Positions 9,126 through 17,936 of a stretch of DNA of 51,030 nucleotides are shown here, piece after piece. The stretch comes from an uncultured Cytophagales bacterium. Its GTDB lineage: Bacteria; Bacteroidota; Bacteroidia; Cytophagales; Thermoflexibacteraceae. The position numbers and the translations under genes were made by a program. A model generated the notes under the pieces. It worked only from the letters and a program-made list of their open reading frames with translations. It ran no database searches and was not told where the DNA came from. Each line of letters starts with the position of its first letter. Within the stretch, counting starts at the first letter, position 1. The stretch covers positions 1-51,030 of the forward strand of contig CALHUI010000005.1 of the NCBI GenBank assembly GCA_938039675.1, written 5' to 3'.

Positions 9126-10562
9126 CTACTCAACCCAGTGTAGTTTGAGCATGTTTGTCCGGCGGGATTCTTCGCTCATAGGTGTGGTAGCAGTGCTTAT
9201 AAATAAATCTCCCTGCTGCAAATAACCTTTTGATACGAGAATTTTTTCTGTTGCTTCAAGTGTCAGGCGTGTACTTTGAAATTTGTTATAATAGAAACAA
9301 CGAACGCCCCAGAGTAAGTTCAGCATAGTTAGCAGATGCTTATTTTCGGTAAATACAAATATGCCCGCATTGGGTCGTCGGCTGGAAAGCTGAAAAGCAC
9401 TGTATCCTGAACGGGTGATACAGATGAGGGCTTTGGCTTCGGTCAGCTCGGCCAAGCGGCAGGCAGCATGACCAATCATATTGGCACTGTACTCGTTCTT
9501 GTTGCCTTCTTTGGGCACATCATGGTATTTGTTGTAGATGCCGCCATGATTTTCTGCTGCTGTCAGTATGCGCACCATACTTTTAACGGCTTCAACAGGA
9601 TATTTCCCGCTGGCAGTTTCGGCACTTAGCATAACCGCATCGGTTCCGTCCAATACGGCATTGGCAACATCGTTGGCTTCGGCACGTGTCGGGCGAGGGT
9701 TCGTAATCATACTCTCCATCATCTGCGTAGCCACAATCACGGGTTTGGCCTTTTCTACGCATTTTTTTACAATCTTCTTTTGCCAAAGGGGCACTTCTTC
9801 CATCGGTATTTCTACGCCCAAATCGCCGCGTGCAACCATAATGGCATCTGTTGCTGCAATAATGCTGTCAATATTTTTTAGCGCATGCGGGGTTTCAATC
9901 TTGGCAATGATTTTGGTTACTTTGCCGCTTTCGTTGATAATGCGGCGTAAGTCGTTGAGGTCTTCTGCCTGACGTACAAAAGAAAGTGCAACCCAATCTA
10001 CATTGTTAGCAAGCCCAAACATCAGGTCTTCCATGTCTTTGGGTGTCAGAGAAGGCTCAGAAACCAGTGTATTGGGCAGGTTGATGCCTTTTTTTGATTT
10101 GATAAGGCCGCCATATACAACCGTCGCAAAAACTTCTGTTTCGGTAACGCTATCTACTACAAACTCCAAATTTCCATCATCAATCAGAATCGGCTCGCCG
10201 GGCTTCACGTCTTTGGCAAGGTTATAAGTAGAGGTTAGGCGCGTTTTGGTGCCGATGCCTTTTTCATAGGCAATAACAACCTTCTCGCCGGCTTCTACCA
10301 TGATACCGTTGTTTTCCACTTCGCGCAGGCGGATTTTGGGGCCTTGCAAGTCTTGCAGGATGGCAACAGTCATTTCCATTTCTTCATTCAGTTCACGAAT
10401 GAGCTGAATAACTTTCTGGTGGTCTTCGTAGCTGCCGTGTGAAAAATTTAAACGAAAAACATCTACACCTGCCAGCATAAGTTCGCGTAATTTTTCGCGG
10501 GAGTTGGAGGCAGGGCCTACAGTTGCAACTATCTTTGTTCTGTTGTAATTCTCAGTCATCAT
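9126..10562 (-). CDS. pyk: Pyruvate kinase
   Basis: A 478-residue enzyme converting phosphoenolpyruvate and ADP to pyruvate and ATP, the last step of glycolysis. Visible hallmarks: TKIVATVGPAS at the N-terminus, VFRLNFSHGSYEDH (about 35-48), KIETPHAL, the Mg/PEP segment MVARGDLGVEIP, and ATQMMESM followed by PTRAEANDVANAVLDGTDAVMLS (given here only as motif names; these are the family's catalytic signatures). The C-terminal regulatory domain is complete. Two successive ATG codons (10562, 10559) are possible starts. The gene is divergent from the prenylglyceryl-phosphate synthase gene with 98 bp between them. Confidence 0.96.
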   Translation of the reverse strand: MMTENYNRTKIVATVGPASNSREKLRELMLAGVDVFRLNFSHGSYEDHQKVIQLIRELNEEMEMTVAILQDLQGPKIRLREVENNGIMVEAGEKVVIAYEKGIGTKTRLTSTYNLAKDVKPGEPILIDDGNLEFVVDSVTETEVFATVVYGGLIKSKKGINLPNTLVSEPSLTPKDMEDLMFGLANNVDWVALSFVRQAEDLNDLRRIINESGKVTKIIAKIETPHALKNIDSIIAATDAIMVARGDLGVEIPMEEVPLWQKKIVKKCVEKAKPVIVATQMMESMITNPRPTRAEANDVANAVLDGTDAVMLSAETASGKYPVEAVKSMVRILTAAENHGGIYNKYHDVPKEGNKNEYSANMIGHAACRLAELTEAKALICITRSGYSAFQLSSRRPNAGIFVFTENKHLLTMLNLLWGVRCFYYNKFQSTRLTLEATEKILVSKGYLQQGDLFISTATTPMSEESRRTNMLKLHWVE

Positions 10563-10660
10563 AATTCCTTTTCGGATGCAGGCGCATGGTTGAAAGCGCT
10601 CTTGCCGTTAGTTTTGTCGGCATTAAAGTTATGTTTTTTTGAGAAAATAAAGGTGCTACT

Positions 10661-11401
10661 TTGGCAGAAGTTCTGATTCGGCAGAAAATTGACGGCGGGC
10701 AAAGGTTGCTTGCCGTATTGATAGACCCCGATAAAATGTCATTTGATGACAACTCATCCGTGTGGCAGTTATTGGGTAGGTATCGCCCTGATTTATTGTT
10801 AGTAGGCGGCAGTTTGCTTACCGTTGGGGATGTGCACCGAACTGTTACATGGCTCAAAACCCGTTTTGAATTGCCTGTGTGGTTGTTTCCGGGCAATTAC
10901 CAGCATCTGACACCTGCGGCCGATGCGCTGCTGTTGCTCTCCTTGGTTTCAGGGCGCAACCCCGAGTTTTTGATAAGCCAACATGTGGCAGCAGCCCCTT
11001 TAATTCGGCGGATGAATCTTGCGACTATCCCAACGGCCTATATGCTTGTAGATGGGGGTGTGCCGACAACCGTTTCCTACATCAGCAATACGCAACCGAT
11101 ACCTGCCAATAAGCCCGATGTGGCCGTTGCTACGGCAATGGCAGCCGAGTTGCTGGGTATGCAAATGATTTATCTGGAAGCCGGCAGCGGAGCGGCTAAC
11201 CCTGTACCGCCGACTATGATAACAGCCGTTCGGCAGGCGGTCGGTTTGCCGTTAATCGTTGGCGGCGGCATCCGCTCTGCCCAATCGCTTGAAAACGCCT
11301 ATCTGGCTGGGGCGGATATTGCCGTTGTCGGCACGGCTTGGGAGCAAAATCCCGCAATCATAGCCGAGTTGATTGCTGTAAGAAACAAATTCGGCAATTA
11401 G
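10661..11401 (+). CDS. Geranylgeranylglyceryl/heptaprenylglyceryl phosphate synthase
   Basis: A 246-residue TIM-barrel enzyme of the PcrB/GGGPS family, which joins a polyprenyl diphosphate to glycerol-1-phosphate by an ether bond. Motifs seen: AVLIDPDKM (about 19-27, Mg/phosphate site), LLVGGSLLT, then YLEAGSGAANPVP and the phosphate-binding GGGIRSAQSLE with GADIAVVGTAWE near the C-terminus. In Archaea this starts membrane-lipid synthesis; Bacteroidota carry group II members whose products are less well understood. The only start in the open frame giving the family N-terminus is TTG 10661 (a stop TGA lies at 10640). Substrate chain length cannot be read from the sequence. Confidence 0.9.
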   Translation: MAEVLIRQKIDGGQRLLAVLIDPDKMSFDDNSSVWQLLGRYRPDLLLVGGSLLTVGDVHRTVTWLKTRFELPVWLFPGNYQHLTPAADALLLLSLVSGRNPEFLISQHVAAAPLIRRMNLATIPTAYMLVDGGVPTTVSYISNTQPIPANKPDVAVATAMAAELLGMQMIYLEAGSGAANPVPPTMITAVRQAVGLPLIVGGGIRSAQSLENAYLAGADIAVVGTAWEQNPAIIAELIAVRNKFGN

Positions 11402-11444
11402 TTCGACTAAAGAGCTATATTGCTACAAAAAACGAACAAGCAAT

Positions 11445-11792
11445 ATGTTATCACCTGCACAACTAAACGCTTTGGCAGATAGAATCAACGCTTCCGTAGA
11501 TTTGCCGTTTGTAAATGAGGCTATTGAAAAACAAATGATTATGACTGTTTTACAGCAACTTAGCAGCGTAATCGGCGGTATTTTGAGCAGCGAACAACTC
11601 TCGGCGCTCGGGGATGCCAACAAGGGGCTTTCATTAGACGCCGCTGCTAAGAACAGTTTGCAAAACAACCTGATGAAGCAACTGTCGGGTAAATTGGATT
11701 TAGGTATTTTGAACAATGCCATGGGTAGCGGCGTATCAAAAATTATTTCCGAGACCTTAGTGAATGCCATGCAGAAAGGCAACAAGTTGTAA
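11445..11792 (+). CDS. Small helical hypothetical protein
   Basis: A 115-residue protein with no signal peptide. It looks alpha-helical, with alternating hydrophobic positions and several SxxQLxAL-like repeats (SPAQLNALADRIN at the start, SSEQLSALGDAN in the middle). I do not recognise the family. It lies 43 bp after the prenylglyceryl-phosphate synthase and 33 bp before the BatD-like gene, all on one strand, so it may be co-transcribed. ATG 11445 is the natural start. A real gene is likely from frame length, position and residue composition, but the function is unknown. Confidence 0.6.
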   Translation: MLSPAQLNALADRINASVDLPFVNEAIEKQMIMTVLQQLSSVIGGILSSEQLSALGDANKGLSLDAAAKNSLQNNLMKQLSGKLDLGILNNAMGSGVSKIISETLVNAMQKGNKL

Positions 11793-11825
11793 AATCTATA
11801 TCTTTGCTTTTGTCAGCATTGACAG

Positions 11826-12731
11826 TTGAACAACTTGCATAGTTTTTTATATACTTTTCGGGTGCTTGTACTGATGTTGTTCGGTACAATTGAGTGCTTT
11901 GCCCAACAGGTAAAGCCTGTCGGGGCTTTTGAAAAAAAAGCGATTAAACTGGGTGAGCAGGTGGCATATACCCTTGTTCTGCGGCATCCGTCGTCAATGG
12001 AAGTGCGCTTCCCCGATACGCTTTTCGACTACAAACCCTTTGAGTTGGCCTCCAAAAAATATTTTGATACACGCACCGACCGAGAGGGCATCAGCACCGA
12101 CAGTGCTGTTTACATCCTGACGACCTTCCAGACCGATAGCTTGCTGCATTTTGCAGTACCGATAATTGTCATGCGCAACGGGGATACCACTACTCTCTGG
12201 ACAGATTCTGTCTCTGTTTTGGTGGAAAGAATAGTTCCTGCCGCCGAGGTAGAGGATGCCAAACTTATCCCGACAACTGACTACTTTGAGGTAAAAAAAG
12301 GTTGGAACTACCCCTACATCGGTGCGGGCATCTTTGGTTTTCTGATTTTTCTGGGCATTTTTTATCGGCTTTTCGGTGAGCAAATCCGCAAGGCTTTCCG
12401 CCTGCAACGCCTGCACCGCCGCTTCGAACGCTTTATGAACGAATATCTGCCCTATACGCAACGACAGCTCAACCCTGCAGATGCCGAGCACGCTCTTGCC
12501 ATCTGGAAAAGCTACCTGCAAGGATTGCAGGGCATTCCATACACAACTTATACTTCCAAAGAAATAGCCGAGATTTTGCCTGATAAGGCCTTGCAACAAA
12601 CCCTTAAACAGCTTGATTTGGCAATTTACGGGAAGAAGGCAGACGCAACAACAGTTCAGGCTACCTTTTTTCTGGCAGATTTTGCTAAAGATGCCTATCG
12701 CCGTAAAGTAGAGGAGGTGCGCAATGCCTGA
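11826..12731 (+). CDS. BatD-like/Bat-cluster membrane protein
   Basis: A 301-residue protein with signal peptide (about 1-26), an exported beta-rich domain (30-155), one transmembrane helix (about 162-183) and a cytosolic helical tail. This layout matches the Bat-cluster protein usually found directly before batA in Bacteroidota. The start is TTG 11826, since an in-frame stop lies just before it and the next ATG would cut the signal peptide. A TATCTTTG box (11799-11806) about 20 bp upstream supports this. It overlaps the BatA frame by 8 bases, so the two are translationally coupled. Role: assumed partner of the VWA protein in the envelope; not experimentally defined. Confidence 0.7.
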   Translation: MNNLHSFLYTFRVLVLMLFGTIECFAQQVKPVGAFEKKAIKLGEQVAYTLVLRHPSSMEVRFPDTLFDYKPFELASKKYFDTRTDREGISTDSAVYILTTFQTDSLLHFAVPIIVMRNGDTTTLWTDSVSVLVERIVPAAEVEDAKLIPTTDYFEVKKGWNYPYIGAGIFGFLIFLGIFYRLFGEQIRKAFRLQRLHRRFERFMNEYLPYTQRQLNPADAEHALAIWKSYLQGLQGIPYTTYTSKEIAEILPDKALQQTLKQLDLAIYGKKADATTVQATFFLADFAKDAYRRKVEEVRNA

Positions 12732-13767
12732 GTGGTTGTCGTGGAAATGGTTTCTGCCTGCTACCCTGCAACAGTTTGACTGGGGTACGGCACCCTATCA
12801 GGGGTATTACTTTTTTGTGATAATGTTGTTGCCGGTGCTGTATATTTTGCGCTGGCTGATACACTTCCGCAATCGTCAGAAGCTGGAAATTGCTTTGCTG
12901 GAGCGCGATACTACCGACGACGCATGGGCATGGTTGCGGCATATTCCAAGCATATTGCTGCTGTTGGCACTGAGTATGTTTGTGCTGGCTTTGGCACGTC
13001 CGCAGCGTACCAATGAGCAGGTAGAACGCTCGCTGGAAAGCATAGATATTATTTTGTGTATAGACATATCCGAGTCTATGCAAGCAGAGGATTTTCGCCC
13101 CAATCGGCTGGAAGCCGCCAAAGAGGTAGCGCATAAGTTTGTGGCAGGTCGCACACAAGATAAAATCGGTATTGTGGTTTTCTCTGGCGAAGCCTACTCT
13201 CTCAGCCCGCTGACAACCGATTATAACTTATTGGAAACCTACTTGAAGGAAATCAACTTTGATATGATTCCCGACGGCGGTACGGCTATCGGCAGTGCTT
13301 TGGGAGTGGCTACCGTCCGCATGAAAGAATCGCAGGCGAAGACAAAAGTAATCATCCTGCTAAGCGACGGCGAAAATACTGCCGGCAACATAGCACCCGA
13401 AGATGCTGCCAAATTGGCATTTGCTGATGGTATCCGCATTTATACGATTGGTGTGGGCAAAGAAGGGCGCGTACCGATTGGCAAAAATGTGTTTGGCGAT
13501 ACCCGCTATATTGAAAACAGCATGGACGAAAGCACCCTTCGCAAATTGGCGGAAATTGGCGAAGGGCAATATTTTCGTGCGCAGGATAACAGCACGCTGG
13601 CAGAAATTTTCAGTCGGATAGACCGTTACGAAAAAGTTCAAGTTAAGGAAAAACGCTTCCGAGATGTCAAAGATTATTATCAGATTTATCTGATGTGGGG
13701 GCTGATTTTCTTCCTGTTGTGGCTTTTGCTGAAAAATACATTCATTATGAATGCTTTGGAAGATTAG
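12724..13767 (+). CDS. batA: BatA-type von Willebrand factor A domain protein
   Basis: A 347-residue membrane protein: transmembrane helices at about 28-46, 74-92 and 318-338 flank a VWA domain exposed to the periplasm (about 106-300). The metal site is intact: DISES at 114-118, a Thr in DGGTAIG and the LLSDGEN segment. BatA proteins belong to the Bacteroides aerotolerance cluster, where they are thought to act with MoxR ATPases. Here only the BatD-like partner precedes it; no moxR, DUF58, batB or batC gene is present in the window. The stop overlaps the convergent DUF4293 stop by four bases. Confidence 0.88.
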   Translation: MPEWLSWKWFLPATLQQFDWGTAPYQGYYFFVIMLLPVLYILRWLIHFRNRQKLEIALLERDTTDDAWAWLRHIPSILLLLALSMFVLALARPQRTNEQVERSLESIDIILCIDISESMQAEDFRPNRLEAAKEVAHKFVAGRTQDKIGIVVFSGEAYSLSPLTTDYNLLETYLKEINFDMIPDGGTAIGSALGVATVRMKESQAKTKVIILLSDGENTAGNIAPEDAAKLAFADGIRIYTIGVGKEGRVPIGKNVFGDTRYIENSMDESTLRKLAEIGEGQYFRAQDNSTLAEIFSRIDRYEKVQVKEKRFRDVKDYYQIYLMWGLIFFLLWLLLKNTFIMNALED

Positions 13768-14237
13768 CGCAGTCTGTCCATTGAGCGAACCAGCATTTCA
13801 TCGCGGCGAATAAACCGATTGGCCAGCGCATTACACACCAGGGCAACTCCGGGCATGTAAAAGCCAATACCATAAGCGCCTTTCACGGCGGGCAAGAAAA
13901 ACTTTTCGCCCTTAAAAGACAACAGCACTTCTCCAATCAGTACACCGATAATTACCAAAGTATTAATCAGGTTAATCATCACTTGCAGCTTGCGGTTCTT
14001 ATAGCTGAACAGTGAGATACTTGCCAATACAATGGCCACCGCAGCACCGATTCCCAGATAGATAACGTTTTGTTTGTGCACAATTTGCCCATTGGCTTCG
14101 TGCAGCAGAGTGGCAATAGTTAGCGATGCTTTGGCGCCCGTTTCCGGATTCTGTTTGTTCCATACAGGGAAAAACAGCATCAGCGTCATGGCAATCATTA
14201 CTAATAACAGAAAAAGCGATTGTATGCGTTGAATCAT
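13764..14237 (-). CDS. DUF4293 family membrane protein
   Basis: A 157-residue protein with four hydrophobic helices (about 5-25, 52-72, 80-100, 122-140) and the MIQRIQSLFLL N-terminus typical of DUF4293, a family essentially confined to Bacteroidota and of unknown function. The open frame extends to TTG 14246, but ATG 14237 gives the canonical start. Convergent with batA, overlapping by TTAG. Confidence 0.85.
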   Translation of the reverse strand: MIQRIQSLFLLLVMIAMTLMLFFPVWNKQNPETGAKASLTIATLLHEANGQIVHKQNVIYLGIGAAVAIVLASISLFSYKNRKLQVMINLINTLVIIGVLIGEVLLSFKGEKFFLPAVKGAYGIGFYMPGVALVCNALANRFIRRDEMLVRSMDRLR

Positions 14238-14292
14238 GTGTAACAAAAACTAATTTTAAAGCCCAAAAATAGGGCAAAACACAAATCATTTT

Positions 14293-14748
14293 ATGCAAAT
14301 TTCCGTAAAACACATTATTGCGGAAGAGGAACTTGAAAAAGCCTTCAATATTCGGCGTAACGTTTTCGTTATAGAACAGCAAGTGCCTGAAAAAGAGGAA
14401 TATGACGAGTTTGAGTCATCCAGTCGTCATTTTTTGGCAGTAGCAGATGGTATTCCGTGCGGAACAGCGCGCTGGCGATTTACTGATAAGGGAATAAAAA
14501 TGGAACGTTTTGCTGTATTGGCTGATTTTAGAGGTAAACAGGTGGGCACTGCATTAGTGGCGGCTGTACTGGAAGACATCAGACAACATCCTGAAAGTAA
14601 AGGCAAAACGCGTTATCTGCACGCGCAATTATCAGCTATGCCTCTTTATGCCAAATTCGGGTTTCGGGCAGAAGGCGAGATGTTCTCCGAATGTGATATA
14701 TGGCATTACAAGATGGTGCTGCCGCCTAACCAAAATGAAGCGAAATAA
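14293..14748 (+). CDS. GNAT family N-acetyltransferase
   Basis: A 151-residue GNAT enzyme resembling the ElaA/YjcF type: an N-terminal AFNIRRNVFVIEQQVP segment (about 17-32), the acetyl-CoA loop RGKQVGTALVAAVL (about 79-92) and the YAKFGFRAEGEMF segment (about 115-128). It should transfer acetyl from acetyl-CoA to a small amine; the substrate cannot be inferred. The gene stops 5 bp before the terC-like ATG, so the pair is probably co-transcribed. Confidence 0.88.
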   Translation: MQISVKHIIAEEELEKAFNIRRNVFVIEQQVPEKEEYDEFESSSRHFLAVADGIPCGTARWRFTDKGIKMERFAVLADFRGKQVGTALVAAVLEDIRQHPESKGKTRYLHAQLSAMPLYAKFGFRAEGEMFSECDIWHYKMVLPPNQNEAK

Positions 14749-14753
14749 ACACA

Positions 14754-15905
14754 ATGTTATCTAATGAAATAATCTTTTTTGCCGGTTTCACGGTCTTTAT
14801 TATCGGCATTTTGGCGTTGGACTTAGGGCTGTTCTCTAAAAAAGACCATATAGTCAAGTTCAAGGAAGCTGCTGCGTGGAGTGCCATTTGGGTGCTTTTT
14901 GCGTTGGGTTTTTATATTTTGTTAGACCGCCAAGGGCATCTGATACACGACATACAAAATTATCAGGATTTGGAAAGGGTTGTTAATACCTACATGGCGG
15001 GCAAAGTTGTGCTCTATCCCGATGATTTTGAGCGTAGTTTAGCCGTTTATCGCGATACTGTTTCGCTGGAATTTATCACAGGCTATTTATTGGAATATTC
15101 CCTTTCGGTAGATAACATCTTCGTTATCATCATGATTTTTACATCCTTCGGCGTGCGCGAAAAGTACTTTAAAAAAGTGCTTTTTTGGGGGATTTTGGGG
15201 GCAATTCTGATGCGCTTCATCTTTATATTCGTTGGTGCGGCACTGATACAGACTTTTGCATGGGTGATATATCTATTTGGCGGCTTTTTGATATATACCG
15301 GCATCAAGATGTTCCTCGAGCGAAATCAGGAAGAAGTTATCGAGCCTGCCAAACACCCTGTTGTGCGTATGGCCGCCAAATGGTTGCGGGTATATCCGCG
15401 CTATGTACGCAATCGCTTTTTTGTAAAAAAACACGAGCACTGGCATCTGACTCCGCTTTTTGTCGTGGTAATGATTATAGAATTTACCGATTTGATTTTT
15501 GCGGTAGATTCCGTTCCGGCAGTGTTTGCCGTAACACAAGACCCTTACATTGTGTTTTTTTCCAATATTTTTGCTATTCTGGGGCTGCGCTCTATGTTCT
15601 TCTTCCTGTCCAATATTGTCCATATTTTCCACTACCTCAAAGTAGGGCTGTCTGTATTGCTGGTTTTTATAGGTACGAAAATGATAGCTCATCATTGGTT
15701 GTCGGAAATTGGTTTTACAACTATCCACTCATTGTATGTGATTTTGGGAATTTTGGGCATAAGTATTGTAGCTTCTTTGCTGTTCCCTGCAAAAGAAACG
15801 GCTAAGGCAACTGTCTCTATACATGAAACTTCCATCGAAGAAAAAACTCCCATTGAGGAAAATATAGAACATGTAAAAGAAGAGTTGGCTAAGCGGCTGG
15901 AATAA
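14754..15905 (+). CDS. TerC family integral membrane protein
   Basis: A 383-residue protein with about seven to nine transmembrane helices and TerC hallmarks: LDLGLFSKKDH near the N-terminus, EYSLSVDNIFVIIMIF (about 118-133) and a second acidic motif EFTDLIFAVDSVPA (about 242-255), the conserved Asp-containing pair. Family members are linked to metal export (manganese, possibly calcium) at the time of protein secretion, or to tellurium resistance. A long loop after residue 185 and an acidic C-terminal tail are present. It follows the GNAT gene by 5 bp and precedes the Cys-containing hypothetical gene by 12 bp. A second, shorter TerC-type gene is at 39235. Confidence 0.9.
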   Translation: MLSNEIIFFAGFTVFIIGILALDLGLFSKKDHIVKFKEAAAWSAIWVLFALGFYILLDRQGHLIHDIQNYQDLERVVNTYMAGKVVLYPDDFERSLAVYRDTVSLEFITGYLLEYSLSVDNIFVIIMIFTSFGVREKYFKKVLFWGILGAILMRFIFIFVGAALIQTFAWVIYLFGGFLIYTGIKMFLERNQEEVIEPAKHPVVRMAAKWLRVYPRYVRNRFFVKKHEHWHLTPLFVVVMIIEFTDLIFAVDSVPAVFAVTQDPYIVFFSNIFAILGLRSMFFFLSNIVHIFHYLKVGLSVLLVFIGTKMIAHHWLSEIGFTTIHSLYVILGILGISIVASLLFPAKETAKATVSIHETSIEEKTPIEENIEHVKEELAKRLE

Positions 15906-15917
15906 GCAACAAGAACC

Positions 15918-17000
15918 ATGACAAGAGCATATTTAATTGCAGCTCTGGCAGCGTTCGTATTTGCGCTTGGTGAGTGGCTGCCAACCGACAGGCACACGGA
16001 CAGCAATTTTGGCTTGCCTGCTTATGTAGCAGTTGTCATAGATTCACCGCCCTCAGGAACGAATACGACCGATGAAAAAAAAGCGCAAGCTGCGGAGTTG
16101 CGCAGGCAGGAATTCACTTCCGATTGTCGCTGCCCGCAAACCCTGCGCGACTCCATCATATTTGAACAGGTGGAGGCTGCTTTTCTTGCCAATTATTACG
16201 ATACACTGCAAATAGACCCCAACATTATTTATGCGGCAAACCGCAATATTGAGCAGGCAAGGCGCGAGCAAGACCGTCGTCGCCGCCGAGTAGAAAAGAT
16301 ACATCAGACACCCGGGATGTATGAGCAACTGCGCAAAAAGCAAGCAATGCTGCACAGTATTAAAATGCAACTCTGTTGTTTGATAAAATTTGCTAAGCAA
16401 GACATGGGGCGCAGCAATGTAGGCGATGAAATGGAAGATATGCGAACGCATCCCACCATGAGAAAATACGGTGAGTTACAGGCAAAAATCAATAAAAACC
16501 TTGGGCTACTCAACATTGATTTGGAAGAGTACCGCGAGGCGCGCGGCGAACAGGCTGTGCAACTATTTCGCGGGATAGAGAAACAGTTCAACGACTTTGC
16601 TGCCCGCACAAAGGGCTATTCCGACGATTCCATCCGCCAAAGTCTGCGCGAACCTGCCAATATGATAGTGGTGCAGCAGTTGAAAGCCTATTTGTTTATG
16701 AGCAAAATGCAACCCAACATCAACTGCAACAGTGGCGTAGGGCATTGGTTCAAGGGCTTACCACCCGACCGAGTTAGCGATATAGACCCTAAATCCGACT
16801 GTATCGGCTATGTTATATCGTTGGGCAAAAACCACAACCTGCTCATCATGCGAGTGCGGGGAAAAAGTTTAAAAGACAATCAACCCATCGACCGCGTGAT
16901 TGCCGTTGTTTGGCGCAAGGTGAGGGAGATAAATCAGTTGCCCGACAAGAAGCCCTCCGAGGCGCAAGTGGCGGAAATAGGTGCAGTTGATTTGCTGTAA
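15918..17000 (+). CDS. Hypothetical exported protein with paired cysteines
   Basis: A 360-residue protein I do not recognise. It has an N-terminal signal or anchor (about 1-20), then a charged, largely helical region (about 60-240) with likely coiled-coil around the RREQDRRRRRVEK stretch. Cysteines occur as SDCRCP (about 69-73), LCCLIK (about 152-156), NCNSG and SDCIGY, suggesting disulfides or metal binding. The last 80 residues look beta-rich (YVISLGKNHNLLIMRVRG). It starts 12 bp after the TerC stop, so it may belong to that operon. Function unknown. Confidence 0.7.
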   Translation: MTRAYLIAALAAFVFALGEWLPTDRHTDSNFGLPAYVAVVIDSPPSGTNTTDEKKAQAAELRRQEFTSDCRCPQTLRDSIIFEQVEAAFLANYYDTLQIDPNIIYAANRNIEQARREQDRRRRRVEKIHQTPGMYEQLRKKQAMLHSIKMQLCCLIKFAKQDMGRSNVGDEMEDMRTHPTMRKYGELQAKINKNLGLLNIDLEEYREARGEQAVQLFRGIEKQFNDFAARTKGYSDDSIRQSLREPANMIVVQQLKAYLFMSKMQPNINCNSGVGHWFKGLPPDRVSDIDPKSDCIGYVISLGKNHNLLIMRVRGKSLKDNQPIDRVIAVVWRKVREINQLPDKKPSEAQVAEIGAVDLL

Positions 17001-17044
17001 GACCGGCTGCTTTTTGTAAATCGCTTATGTTGTTGTATCCGCCC

Positions 17045-17836
17045 TTACGTTACTTTCATCTTGCGAACCATTTTAGAGAACAACGCAGGGAAGAATCGCT
17101 TCACGTAAACGCCCAGCATCTCTTTGGCTCCTGCTACGTTGATTTCTTCTTTATCGCTGCGGATGGCTGCCAAAATTCGTTCTGCGCAGACTTCTGCCGG
17201 AATACCGTTGGCTTGCGCATCGTCCATTGTGCCCTGTTTTTCGCCTGTTCCGATGAACGCATTTACGGAAACCTGTGTGCGGATGTAGCCTGGGCAAACG
17301 ATTAGCACCTTGATATTTTCACGCCAACATTCGGCACGCAGCGAATCAAAAAAGCCGTGCAGCGCATGTTTAGAGGCAGCATAGGTAGAGCGCAAAGGTG
17401 TGCCAAACTTACCGACTGAACTGCTGATAACGACAAAACGCCCCGACTTTCGCGCCAGCATTGAAGGCAGCAAGGCCTTGGTAAGAATCAGCGCACCAAA
17501 GAAATTAGTTTCCATAATTGCCCTATCCACCTCTACAAGCGTATCTTTGGCCAACGCCCGCTGACTGACACCCCCGTTGTGCACCATAATATCTACTCTG
17601 CCGAATCGGGCGAGTGCTTCTTGTACTTTTCCAGAGAGCGTACTGCCTGCGGCAAGGTCTAAAGGCAAAATCAGGAGTTGTTCTTGTGGCAGCCCGCAAG
17701 TTTTTGCCACACGCTCCAATTCTTCGCGCCGACGGGCAGAAAGTATCAATTTTATGCTCGGGTCTTTAGCAAAGGCATAAGTAAGCGCCTCACCTATGCC
17801 CGAGGAAGCCCCTGTAATCCATACAACTTGACTCAT
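17045..17836 (-). CDS. Short-chain dehydrogenase/reductase (SDR family)
   Basis: A 263-residue classical SDR: NAD(P)-binding TGASSGIG at 8-15, HNGG at 86-89 in place of the usual NNAG, catalytic Ser near 139, Tyr152 and Lys156 (YAASK). It most resembles the DHRS7-like group acting on hydrophobic carbonyls, but the substrate is unknown. The C-terminus is basic (VKRFFPALFSKMVRKM), maybe membrane-associated. It is convergent with the hypothetical gene at 15918 and divergent from the glycosyltransferase gene. Confidence 0.92.
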   Translation of the reverse strand: MSQVVWITGASSGIGEALTYAFAKDPSIKLILSARRREELERVAKTCGLPQEQLLILPLDLAAGSTLSGKVQEALARFGRVDIMVHNGGVSQRALAKDTLVEVDRAIMETNFFGALILTKALLPSMLARKSGRFVVISSSVGKFGTPLRSTYAASKHALHGFFDSLRAECWRENIKVLIVCPGYIRTQVSVNAFIGTGEKQGTMDDAQANGIPAEVCAERILAAIRSDKEEINVAGAKEMLGVYVKRFFPALFSKMVRKMKVT

Positions 17837-17900
17837 ATTTAACCGGTTTTCTTGCGTTTAAAGTTAGGTTGTTTTGCTGTTCTAACCGCTTTGTTGTTGC

Positions 17901-17908
17901 TACTTTTG
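17901..17908 (+). promoter_or_regulatory. -7 promoter box for the glycosyltransferase gene
   Basis: TACTTTTG matches the Bacteroidota TAnnTTTG box, 28 bp before the ATG at 17937. A TTG at 17874-17876 lies 24 bp upstream, slightly more than the usual spacing. Confidence 0.45.
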
Positions 17909-17936
17909 CTCAACATTTACTTGCTCAATACTGCCC

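Noticed and set aside
11994-12599. A 201-codon minus-strand frame opposite the BatD-like gene
   Set aside because: No recognisable motif; the plus-strand protein has signal peptide, transmembrane helix and neighbour overlap.
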